From assembly GCA_027485675.1 (NCBI GenBank), contig JAIXQP010000022.1, positions 186,001 to 250,000 of the forward strand: DNA of 64,000 nt, written 5' to 3'. Positions 50,731-58,411 of the stretch are shown here, one piece after another; the first letter of the stretch is position 1, and each line of letters starts with the position of its first letter. The translations under genes and the position numbers were made by a program. Below the pieces are notes generated by a model. The model worked only from the letters and a program-made list of their open reading frames with translations. It was not told where the DNA came from and made no database searches. Source of the DNA: Terriglobales bacterium (GTDB lineage: Bacteria > Acidobacteriota > Terriglobia > Bryobacterales > Bryobacteraceae).

Positions 50731-51750
50731 CTAGATCACCCGGTACGAGTATCCCTCGGCGCGGACGCCGCGGTTGGTGTGGGTGACGGCGTAGTCCAGG
50801 CTCGGCTGCCAGGAGGCGAAGGCGTTTTCGACATTGTAGGTGACGATGCTCGCTACCCAGCGGGAGGTGGTGACGGCATAGGCCAGATCGCTGGTCCAAT
50901 AGGCGTAGCGCTCATTCCCTTCCCGCCGCCACTGGGCGATGCGCCGGACGATGGGAAAGTTGTGCCGGAAGGTGCTGCAGCCGAAGTGGCAGAAGACGCG
51001 GCACTGGACGTTGGTGGCGCCCCAGTCGTTGGGGGTGCTGACGGTGTTCTGCCAGCCGGCGTGGTGCACCACTTTCCAGGAGCCGCCGGAGCGGTAGGCC
51101 AGATAGCGATCTCCGGTCTGATGACCGCGCAGGTGGCGGGCCAAGCCGGGATGGAGTTCGTCCGGGGTGCGGGGCCGCAGGGCGGCGCGATGGGGGCGCA
51201 GTTCGGGATGGCAGTCGTCGGCTTCGGGCACGCCCTCGGACTCCTTGAGCAGGTGGGCGGTGTAGCCGTGCTCTTCGATTTCGCTGACGGCGATGCCGAT
51301 GAAGGGGTAGCCGATGCGGAAGGCGCCGGTGGTGGCGCGGTTGGTGCCTTCGCCCCAGTCCTCGGTATGCACGGCGCTTTCGGTGATGCGGCCGAAGCAG
51401 GGGCCGCGGCCATGGCGGGCGTGGCCGTTGTAGATGACGTGGAGTTCCGGGGTTTCGAGCCATCCGCGGAAGACGGACTTGTCCCTGGTTTCCTGAATGT
51501 CGAAGATGACGCGTTGCCGGTGGTTGCGGTACTCGGAGTTGCTGATCTTCTCGACGTTGGGATAGCGCGAGAGGAGCGAATCGAGGTGCTCATTGACGCC
51601 CCAACCTTCCGGCAACTGATCCTGATTGAACTCGATGCCGTAGGCCACGCGAATGAGCCGGCGCTCATAGGCGGGAGCGAGCACGGAATGGGCGCTGGAG
51701 GCCGCGTGCTGCCGGCTGATGCTGCCAACTCTGCTGTGCGGTTCACTCAT
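50731..51750 (-). CDS. Unknown protein with possible caspase-like His/Cys pair
   Basis: 339 residues, no signal peptide, no match to a family I can name. The core is striking: LHVIYNGHARHGRGPCFG with His110 followed by a 30-residue block (TGAFRIGYPFIGIAVSEIEE), and VFCHFGCSTFRHNFPIV with Cys258. A buried strand ending in Gly-His and a later strand ending in Cys-Ser/Thr is the layout of clan CD proteases such as caspases. Many His and Cys residues make a metal site an alternative. ATGA overlap with the previous gene. Treat the protease idea as a hypothesis. Confidence 0.55.
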   Translation of the reverse strand: MSEPHSRVGSISRQHAASSAHSVLAPAYERRLIRVAYGIEFNQDQLPEGWGVNEHLDSLLSRYPNVEKISNSEYRNHRQRVIFDIQETRDKSVFRGWLETPELHVIYNGHARHGRGPCFGRITESAVHTEDWGEGTNRATTGAFRIGYPFIGIAVSEIEEHGYTAHLLKESEGVPEADDCHPELRPHRAALRPRTPDELHPGLARHLRGHQTGDRYLAYRSGGSWKVVHHAGWQNTVSTPNDWGATNVQCRVFCHFGCSTFRHNFPIVRRIAQWRREGNERYAYWTSDLAYAVTTSRWVASIVTYNVENAFASWQPSLDYAVTHTNRGVRAEGYSYRVI

Positions 51751-52232
51751 GCGCCGGTGGCCTCCAGGAACCGCTCGCTTTTACGCAGCGCCTGAAGGAC
51801 GGCGTTGCGCTCCTTTTCGGGGAGCTGCAGGTAGCCGGGTACGGCAGGTTCGCGGAGGAAGCGGGTCACGAGGACATAGGCGACGTCGCAGACGCGCATG
51901 CCTTCCGGGAGCAGGGTCCGGTCATCGAGGCGGGGCACGAGGCGGCGGACAGCGTCCGCGAGGAGCCCGGCCATCTCCTGGCCGAGGTAGCGCACCTTCC
52001 AGGCTTCATCGGCGACCGGGCCGGCCGGGGCGGAGGCGGCGAGCACGGCCAACGCCGGTTCGCGGGCGACATCGAGGAGGCTTCTCGCCTTGCGGCCGGC
52101 AGTGGTTAACTCGGCGGCGGCAAGGGCGGCGGGAAAGCGGGCATCGGCCGTCAACTCCTGCGCAAGAAGGGCGGCGGCTTCCGGGTTGCCCTGGTGGTGG
52201 ACTAGCTTTTGCACCATTTCGAAATGGGTCAT
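51747..52232 (-). CDS. Cytoplasmic member of the three-paralogue helical family
   Basis: 161 residues, no signal peptide. It shares VADEAWKVRYLGQEM with the secreted paralogue and RVCDVAYVLVTRFL followed by YLQLPEKERNAVLQALRKS with both paralogues. The N-terminus (MTHFEMVQKLVHHQGNP) is helical. It starts 2 bp after the LysM gene and overlaps the caspase-like gene by 4 bp. The ATG at 52232 is chosen since upstream codons are Arg/Pro-rich antisense sequence. Function unknown. Confidence 0.6.
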   Translation of the reverse strand: MTHFEMVQKLVHHQGNPEAAALLAQELTADARFPAALAAAELTTAGRKARSLLDVAREPALAVLAASAPAGPVADEAWKVRYLGQEMAGLLADAVRRLVPRLDDRTLLPEGMRVCDVAYVLVTRFLREPAVPGYLQLPEKERNAVLQALRKSERFLEATGA

Positions 52233-52234
52233 GA

Positions 52235-52870
52235 TTACGATCCGTGGAGTTCGCGGAGGGCGGACTGGGTGGCTTCGTCCGGCTCGCCGGTAACGGGCAG
52301 TTGGCGCTCCTGCTGGAAGGCTCGGAGGGCGGCCCGGGTGGCTTCGCCGAGCGTGCCGTCTTCGCCGCCGCAATCGTAGCCGAGATTGTGGAGGCGGCGC
52401 TGGACGCCGCTGAGGGAGTCGGCGGGATCCATCTGGCCGAGTTGGAGACGGTGCTCTTCGCGGCGGCCGTTTTCGGTGAGGATCAGTTCGACTTCGCGGG
52501 CGTTGGGTTTGGCGTAGAACTCGATCATGCCATCGGCGTCGGAGGTGCCTTCGGTGCGGGTGCCATCGACGGTGGCGGAGTACTGGACGTTTTTCCGGGG
52601 CTTGCGTTCAAAGTCGAGCAGGCGGAGGCGGACCTTGGCCGGGGTGCCGAGGCGGACGAACTTGTGGGTCTGGTCGGTGGACTTCTGCTGCTCCTTCAGC
52701 CGTTTGTCGGGGATGAAGAGGCTATCGCCGGGCAGCAGGACGTTGGGGTCTTCGCGCTTGGCCTTGAGTGCGGCGTTGTTCGGGTGGTTCCAGATGGACT
52801 CCCACAACAGGCCGTGCTCTTCGGCCAGACTGACGATGCAATCGCCGGGCGCGATGGTGTAGTCGGGCAT
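52235..52870 (-). CDS. LysM / peptidoglycan-binding-domain protein without signal peptide
   Basis: 211 residues in three parts. Residues 1-55 are a LysM-like unit (YTIAPGDCIVSLAEEHGLLW, VLLPGDSLFIPDKR). Residues 65-140 form a beta domain (PAKVRLRLLDFERKPRKNV, GTSDADGMIEFYAKP). Residues 150-211 are a PG_binding_1 domain (VQRRLHNLGYDCGG, LGEATRAALRAFQQE). Proteins with this layout often lie in type VI secretion or contractile-injection loci of other bacteria, which would explain the absence of a signal peptide. No such apparatus is in the window. Confidence 0.75.
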   Translation of the reverse strand: MPDYTIAPGDCIVSLAEEHGLLWESIWNHPNNAALKAKREDPNVLLPGDSLFIPDKRLKEQQKSTDQTHKFVRLGTPAKVRLRLLDFERKPRKNVQYSATVDGTRTEGTSDADGMIEFYAKPNAREVELILTENGRREEHRLQLGQMDPADSLSGVQRRLHNLGYDCGGEDGTLGEATRAALRAFQQERQLPVTGEPDEATQSALRELHGS

Positions 52871-52873
52871 GGT

Positions 52874-53416
52874 CTACGCCTCCTCCGGGGGGACGAAGCG
52901 CGTGAACAGGCCGGTGCGCAGATACTGTTCGATCTCGGCGTTGCGCTGCGGATCGGGCAGGGCGAGGAAGCTTTCGGCCTCGAGTTGGCCGGCGAGTTCG
53001 GACTCGCCGCTGGTGAGGCGGCGGAGGGCGAGATAGGCTTCGTCGGCGATGCGCGTGAGGGGGACGGGGACTTCGAGCCGCTCGTGATCGCGGGGGCGCG
53101 GGACGGGGCGCGAGTCCGTGAGGGCGCGGCGGAGATAGGCGACGACGCTCGCTTCGAGTCCGGTGACCAGGCGGCCGAGTTGACCGAGGCTTGCATAGTC
53201 ACCGCGGCCTGCTACGATGGGCCACGCCGATTCGCCCAAGAGGGCGAACACGGCGGCGGCATGCGGGCCGACTCCATCCTTTTGCGCTGCGAGGGCGGCC
53301 AGCCCTTCGAGGGCCGGCAAGTTCTCCGCGGTGTAGGTACTGTAGAGTTGCTCGAGAGCGGGAGCATCCTCTGCGCCGGCATCCTGCCAGCCCTGGCGAA
53401 ACTCGTCCTGGGTCAC
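52874..53416 (-). CDS. Third member of the paralogous helical family
   Basis: 180 residues, no signal peptide, mostly helical (MTQDEFRQGWQDAGAEDAPA). It shares TRIADEAYLALRRLT and FLALPDPQRNAEIEQYLR with its two paralogues, in the same order and about the same spacing, but the DEAW block is weak. It is the first of the three in transcription order, 13 bp after the kinase-pyrophosphorylase gene. Function unknown. Confidence 0.6.
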   Translation of the reverse strand: MTQDEFRQGWQDAGAEDAPALEQLYSTYTAENLPALEGLAALAAQKDGVGPHAAAVFALLGESAWPIVAGRGDYASLGQLGRLVTGLEASVVAYLRRALTDSRPVPRPRDHERLEVPVPLTRIADEAYLALRRLTSGESELAGQLEAESFLALPDPQRNAEIEQYLRTGLFTRFVPPEEA

Positions 53417-53429
53417 TTTTTTAAAGTTA

Positions 53430-56400
53430 TCAGACGCTCACCAGGGCAACAACCGCGGCGGCGGAACCGTCGCGGACCCAGGCATCGAGCTGGGAGACAT
53501 CCTTCAACTGCTGGCCGCGCTGGCGGCTGACTTCCACGTAGCGGCAGCCGAACTCTTCGAGGGCGGTCATGTCGCCCCACAGGCGTTCGAACTGGGCGAC
53601 GGGGAAGACATCCTCCTGCCCACGGCCCCAGCGGCGTTTCACCTCCTTGATGGTTACGTAGCTGGGCATGCGCTGGGCGGTGCGGCGCACGGCGGCGGCG
53701 ACGAGCGCCGGGTCGGCGAGTTGGGCGCGGGTGAGGCCGAAGACGCGGAGGAGAGCGTCGATGGTGATCCAGTAGCTGCCGGTGTTGTAGTAGCGGAGCC
53801 CGAACTCGACGCGTTCGTCGGGGAGGCAGAGGCCCTCGACGAGCCGGGGCTTACCGTTGACGAGGGCGAGTCCGCCGCCGTGGTCATCGTACTGGCGGCC
53901 GATGACTTCGACGGTCATGCCGGCGCCGCTGGCGATGTGCTGGCCGAGGAGCTCCGCGGCTGGGGTGGCGCCCAGCGTGTCGATGTTGTGGAGGAAGAGA
54001 TAGTCGAGCGCGGGCTGTTCGGCGAGGAGCTGGGCGAGAGTCCCGTTGCGGAGGAGGTTCGGCAGTTCGTACCAGTGGCCGACGGGATGGATGCACTGGG
54101 AGGCGAGATTGTCGGTGTAGTCGCTGGCTTCGCCGACGCTGCGGACCCACTGCAGGAGGCTCGCGCGTCCGCTCTCGCGCACCTTCTGCTTCTGCGCGTC
54201 CAACTGCTGCTGGGGCAGGACCTCCCAGAGATAGCGGAGATCGGCGACGGTGGGCACCATGCGGAGGCCGATGCTGCGGCCGGCCGAGACGCGGGCGCCG
54301 GTGGCGGCGATGGGCGCGTAGGTGAGGTAGCTGGTGGTGACGACGTGGGGCACGCCGGCGCGAAGGGCCTTCTCCCGCTGGATATCGAGGAAGCTCCAAT
54401 AGCGGTGGCCGATGCGGTGGAAGGGATGGAGCGCCTTGACCACGCCCGCGCCCTTGGTCCAGCGGCTGCCGACGCCGCCGGCCATGGTGACCATGGCGAG
54501 ACGGCCCTGGCGGAGCGCCGCGGCGCCGGCCGAGGCTTCGCTGGCCGAGACGGGGGCGACGTGCTGGGGGCCGACGTCTTCAATGGTCGTGTTGGCGGGC
54601 AGGCGATTCTGCGCGAGGCCGACGCGGCCGGCGCGATAGTCGGCGCGGAGCTGTTCGTGGGCGGCGGGGTCGAAGCCGTTGGCGGCGAGGAGTTCGGCGA
54701 GACCGGAGCCGGCGGCGCCGGCGGAGTCGGCCTCCTTCGGGATCATCCGTTCAAAGAGGGCTTCGGTGAGGTTGCTATAGCGATGCGCGAAGCGGGTGAG
54801 TTCGCCGCGGCGTTCGGCGGTGAGGAGGCGCGGTTCCTGGCGCAGGTCGCCGGGGGCGCGGAGGAGATAGTAGGGGGCGCTGAGGAGGGCATCCTGGCCC
54901 TGGCGGAGTTCGGCCATGGTGCCGTTCTCATTGATGGTGAAGTCGTAGACGACCGGTTCGACGGCGAAGGGGAAGCTGGATTCCATCGCCCGTTTGGTAT
55001 CGGCGAGGATGCGGGGCATGGCTTCGAGGGCGGCCGGGCGGACCGCGGGATCGAAGACGAAGCCCATGCCGCCGCCGCTCATGCCGCCGAGCATCCAGAA
55101 GCCCCAGAAACCGGCGCCGAACTGGCTCCGGCATTGGGCGATGAGCGCTTCGGTGTAGGCGTTGCCGGCCCAGGGGATGATGGTTTGAATCGGCCCATCG
55201 TAGTTGGCTTGCGTGAGCGCGGCGAGGCGTTGGATATCGCCATCCTGCAGGGCGGCCTGCAGTTCATCGAGAAGGCGAACGGCTTCCTGGCGCCCGCGCC
55301 ATTCCTGGCCGCTGCGGAGCAGGTAGCGCTCGGTACACATTTCGAGAATGGGGCCAACGTCCTGACTCATGCCGCCGTGGACGAGGACGAGCGACTCTTC
55401 GAGGCGGCGTCGCGCGGCGGCGGGAACCTCGTCGAGGAGCCGGTGCCGGGGCAGGAGGCGGCCGCGGCTGACGCCGAACTCGGGGTCGCCGGCGCCGGCT
55501 TCTTCCGCGGCGATGAGTTTGATGCCGGGCCAGACGCCGCCCGAATCCTGCCAGCCGCCGCCGCTGCCGCCGAGCCATTCGCCAAGGATGGCGCGGGCGG
55601 CCACCTGACGCCGGTCGTCTTCGGCGAGGGGGCCGGTGAGAGCGGGAATCTGCCCGGTGGCGCGCATGCAGAGCGAAATGAGGCAGGCGAGCAGGTTGGT
55701 GCTGACGGCGAAGCGGCTGCCCTTGGGAATATCGTTGACCTGGCTGACGAGTTCGATGCCGCAGCCAGCGCGGCCGATGAGGCGGGCCAGGACATCGGCC
55801 AGCCGCTGGCCGCTGCCTTCGAGGCCGGCCGGGATGAGGCCGCTGGCGATGACGGCGGCTTTGAGGAGACCGAGATAGTCGCGGGCGAAATCGAAGACCT
55901 CGTCGAGCGAGGAGACATCGACGGCGGCGCCGAGGTCGACGCTGACGAGCCGGAGCACGGGCTCATCGATGACGCGGAGGAAGCCTTCCACCGGAGGCCG
56001 GGGGGAGACGCCGGTGCCGCGGACGGCGAGATCGACCGAGATGTTGATGACGCGGGCGCCTTCCGGATAGTCCATGGCGAGGAAGAAGATGTCGCTCCAG
56101 GCGCTATGGCTGAGGTCCATGCGGACGGGCGTGACTTCGTGCAGGAGGGGAAAGGGCGCGGGCGTGCGAAGCTCGGAGCGCAAGCGGAGAGGATAGTCGG
56201 CGAGGTGGCCGGTGCGGAACATCCACTGGTTGCCGGGGAAGCGGCGGACGCTTTGGCGGACCTGATCGGCAAGCGTTTGAAAGGCGAGGCCGCGGTAGGC
56301 GGTGGCGAGGGCGCTGCTGATGGCGGGGCTGGCGACGCCGGTGGCGAGGAGTTCGGCGATGGCCTGTTCAAAGCGGCGGGCGCGGATATGTTCGATGGCG

Positions 56401-56624
56401 CGGTAGGGAATCAGTTCGCTGGCGCGGGCGGCGGGACCGATGGAAAAGCGATGGAGCGTCGAGAGGAAGACGAGGGCGCGGACGCGTTCGTAGAGATTGG
56501 CGGCATCCTTGCGGAAGGCTTCGAGGCGCGCGGCTTCGACGAGGAGTTCGGCGAGCTCTTTTCCGGCCGTCCAGGCTTCAAAGGGCTCGTGGGACTTGGC
56601 GGCAATGCGTTCAACGAGCGTCAT
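53430..56624 (-). CDS. Fused GHMP sugar kinase and UTP-sugar pyrophosphorylase-like enzyme
   Basis: 1064 residues. An N-terminal helical region (1-150) leads into a GHMP kinase part: PVRMDLSHSAWSDIFFLAMD near 165, a weak P-loop GSRFAVSTNLLACLISL near 290, EWLGGSGGGWQDSGGVWPG near 350 and MLGGMSGGGMGFVFD near 512. This follows fucokinase/FKP kinases. From about 700, MVTMAGGVGSRWTKGAGVVK is the pyrophosphorylase signature, with HNIDTLGATP and VEFGLRYYNTGSYW after it, as in UGP/UDP-sugar enzymes. It likely turns a free sugar into an NDP-sugar. FKP has the reverse order. The ATGA overlap with the next upstream gene supports the start. Confidence 0.8.
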   Translation of the reverse strand: MTLVERIAAKSHEPFEAWTAGKELAELLVEAARLEAFRKDAANLYERVRALVFLSTLHRFSIGPAARASELIPYRAIEHIRARRFEQAIAELLATGVASPAISSALATAYRGLAFQTLADQVRQSVRRFPGNQWMFRTGHLADYPLRLRSELRTPAPFPLLHEVTPVRMDLSHSAWSDIFFLAMDYPEGARVINISVDLAVRGTGVSPRPPVEGFLRVIDEPVLRLVSVDLGAAVDVSSLDEVFDFARDYLGLLKAAVIASGLIPAGLEGSGQRLADVLARLIGRAGCGIELVSQVNDIPKGSRFAVSTNLLACLISLCMRATGQIPALTGPLAEDDRRQVAARAILGEWLGGSGGGWQDSGGVWPGIKLIAAEEAGAGDPEFGVSRGRLLPRHRLLDEVPAAARRRLEESLVLVHGGMSQDVGPILEMCTERYLLRSGQEWRGRQEAVRLLDELQAALQDGDIQRLAALTQANYDGPIQTIIPWAGNAYTEALIAQCRSQFGAGFWGFWMLGGMSGGGMGFVFDPAVRPAALEAMPRILADTKRAMESSFPFAVEPVVYDFTINENGTMAELRQGQDALLSAPYYLLRAPGDLRQEPRLLTAERRGELTRFAHRYSNLTEALFERMIPKEADSAGAAGSGLAELLAANGFDPAAHEQLRADYRAGRVGLAQNRLPANTTIEDVGPQHVAPVSASEASAGAAALRQGRLAMVTMAGGVGSRWTKGAGVVKALHPFHRIGHRYWSFLDIQREKALRAGVPHVVTTSYLTYAPIAATGARVSAGRSIGLRMVPTVADLRYLWEVLPQQQLDAQKQKVRESGRASLLQWVRSVGEASDYTDNLASQCIHPVGHWYELPNLLRNGTLAQLLAEQPALDYLFLHNIDTLGATPAAELLGQHIASGAGMTVEVIGRQYDDHGGGLALVNGKPRLVEGLCLPDERVEFGLRYYNTGSYWITIDALLRVFGLTRAQLADPALVAAAVRRTAQRMPSYVTIKEVKRRWGRGQEDVFPVAQFERLWGDMTALEEFGCRYVEVSRQRGQQLKDVSQLDAWVRDGSAAAVVALVSV

Positions 56625-57445
56625 CGGGCCGTCAGCTCCAGCATCATGGTGAGGATCTCTTCGCGGTCCTGGCCCTGCAGGCCGAGCGCGAGTTGGGCTT
56701 GGAGGAGGCCGTACTTGCTGCCGATGTCGAACCGGCGGCCGGGGAGGACGGTGGCCAGATAGCGCTCCTGGCGGGCGAGGAGCTGGAGGGCGTAAGAGAG
56801 GCTGGGGGCGGCGCCGGAGGCTTCGACGTGCGCATGGAGAATCTCCATGAGTCCGGCGGAAAACAGGTGGATGCCGAAGAAACAGAGATAGTGGCCCTGG
56901 CGCAGTCCGGCGGCGACGAGTTCGCGTTCGGCCTGCGTGGGGGTGGGCTTTTCGAGCACGGTTTCGACCTGATAGAGCTTGCCGCCGAGGGCGGGTCCGC
57001 CGACGGCGCCGAAGTAGGGGAGCAGGCCCTCCCGCGTGGGCAGGACGGCGCTGACGCTGCAGCCTTCGGCTTCGTGGATGCGGACGAGTTCGTTGGTGAG
57101 GGCGCTGACGGGGCCTTGATCGGCGAGATAGAAGTGATCGCCCACCAGATGGAGGAAGGGCTCGGCGCCGACGAACTCGCGGGCTTGATAGATAGCGTGC
57201 GCGTAGCCCTTGGCTTCGGACTGCTCGATCAACGTGATGCGGCGGCCGGAGCCGGCAAAGAGCGCTTCAAAGGGCGCGCGGTCACCGGCGGGAATGACGA
57301 TGGCGATTTCGTCGACAGCATCGGCGAGCAGTTCGAGGAGGAATTCGCCCATGGTGGGCCGGCGATTGTCCGGGGTCGCCAGGGTCTGGTGCAAGATATG
57401 CCGCTGTCCGGGCGCGGCTGCCGTGATCACTGCCTTCAGTTTCAT
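56621..57445 (-). CDS. GalU-like nucleotidyltransferase with altered signature
   Basis: 274 residues. The overall pattern follows glucose-1-phosphate uridylyl- or thymidylyltransferases: LIEQSEAKGYAHAIYQAREF, FLHLVGDHFYLADQGPVSA (metal Asp), YQVETVLEKPTPTQAE, and GHYLCFFGIHLFSAGLME. The N-terminal nucleotide loop, normally AAGxGTRxxP, is ITAAAPGQRHILHQ, so the second and third Gly are lost. It may be inactive, regulatory or use a different nucleotide. First gene of the operon, with TACAAT 10 nt before the ATG. Confidence 0.75.
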   Translation of the reverse strand: MKLKAVITAAAPGQRHILHQTLATPDNRRPTMGEFLLELLADAVDEIAIVIPAGDRAPFEALFAGSGRRITLIEQSEAKGYAHAIYQAREFVGAEPFLHLVGDHFYLADQGPVSALTNELVRIHEAEGCSVSAVLPTREGLLPYFGAVGGPALGGKLYQVETVLEKPTPTQAERELVAAGLRQGHYLCFFGIHLFSAGLMEILHAHVEASGAAPSLSYALQLLARQERYLATVLPGRRFDIGSKYGLLQAQLALGLQGQDREEILTMMLELTAR

Positions 57446-57455
57446 CGCTCCCGCT

Positions 57456-57481
57456 ATTGTAAGCGGCTAAACTGGGTTTAG
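57456..57481. promoter_or_regulatory. Divergent promoter region with inverted repeat
   Basis: CTAAAC-TGG-GTTTAG (57467-57481) lies between the nucleotidyltransferase and the fatty-acid-hydroxylase-like gene. On the minus strand TACAAT (57461-57456) ends 10 nt before the ATG at 57445. On the + strand TTTAGT ends 5 nt before the ATG at 57488. The inverted repeat could be an operator serving both. Confidence 0.45.
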
Positions 57482-57487
57482 TCCTGC

Positions 57488-58411
57488 ATGACTGAACGAT
57501 TCACTGAACTGCATTCGTGGCTTTATACGGCCCTGCTGCAGCCGCTGCTTTTCCAGTGGGACCTGATGGCTTGGGCGGAGCTCTCCTACGAGTGGTCGGA
57601 GCTGTTCTTATTGGGCGCGATCGAGGTGGTGGTGCTGTGGGCGCTGCTGCGTCCGCTGGAGGCATTGTTCCCGGTGGAGCGGTGGGAGGACCGCGCGGCG
57701 ACGCGGGTGGATGTGATCTACACGCTGCTGGCCCGTTTGGGGGTGCTGCCCATATTCTTCTTCATCGTGCTGCAGCCGGCGGTGGACCTGGCGCATGCGG
57801 CGCTGCGGCTGCGCGACATCATTCCGCCGAATCTTGAAGATTTGCTGCCGGTGCTGCAGGACCGGCCGTGGCTGAGCCTGTTGACCTATGCGCTGCTCTT
57901 CGATTTCGTGGACTACTGGCGGCATCGCGGGGAGCATTCTTTGCGGGTTTGGTGGGCGCTGCATGCGGTGCACCATTCGCAGCGGCAGATGACCTTTTGG
58001 AGCGACGAGCGGGAGCATCTGCTGGGCCAGGCGATCGCGGCGCTGCTGCGGGCGGGGGTGGCGGTGGCGATCGGGGTGCCGCCGGCGGACTTCCTGATTG
58101 TGACGCTGGCGGCGGGGGCGATTGAGAGCCTTTCGCACGCCAATATCCGCCTGAGCTTTGGGCGGATGGGGGACCGGCTGCTCGTCAGCCCCCTGTACCA
58201 CCGGACGCATCATGCGCTGCATCACAACACGACAACGAATCTGGCCACGCTGTTTCCCATTTGGGACGTGCTGTTTGGCACGGCCGATTTCTCCCGGACG
58301 TTTCCGCCGACGGGCATCGACGATGACCGGGAGTACGGCAAAGGATTCTGGCAACAGCAGTGGCTGGGGATGACCCGGCTATTTGCGAAAGTGGAACCGG
58401 GCGATCGGTAA
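57488..58411 (+). CDS. Sterol desaturase / fatty acid hydroxylase family protein
   Basis: 307 residues with four or more membrane segments. The histidine boxes for the di-iron site are WRHRGEHSLRVWW, HAVHHSQRQ and HRTHHALHHNTT, at about residues 143, 156 and 237, in the usual cluster order. These integral membrane oxygenases hydroxylate or desaturate lipids, including fatty acids, sterols and carotenoids; the substrate here is unknown. Its last 33 bp overlap the convergent phosphoesterase gene. Confidence 0.9.
   Translation: MTERFTELHSWLYTALLQPLLFQWDLMAWAELSYEWSELFLLGAIEVVVLWALLRPLEALFPVERWEDRAATRVDVIYTLLARLGVLPIFFFIVLQPAVDLAHAALRLRDIIPPNLEDLLPVLQDRPWLSLLTYALLFDFVDYWRHRGEHSLRVWWALHAVHHSQRQMTFWSDEREHLLGQAIAALLRAGVAVAIGVPPADFLIVTLAAGAIESLSHANIRLSFGRMGDRLLVSPLYHRTHHALHHNTTTNLATLFPIWDVLFGTADFSRTFPPTGIDDDREYGKGFWQQQWLGMTRLFAKVEPGDR

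Noticed and set aside
53721-56762. A 1013-codon open frame opposite the kinase-pyrophosphorylase gene
   Set aside because: It is antisense to a gene with clear family motifs. Its Gly/Ala/Glu-rich composition is what the complement of high-GC codons gives, and it has no recognisable domain.
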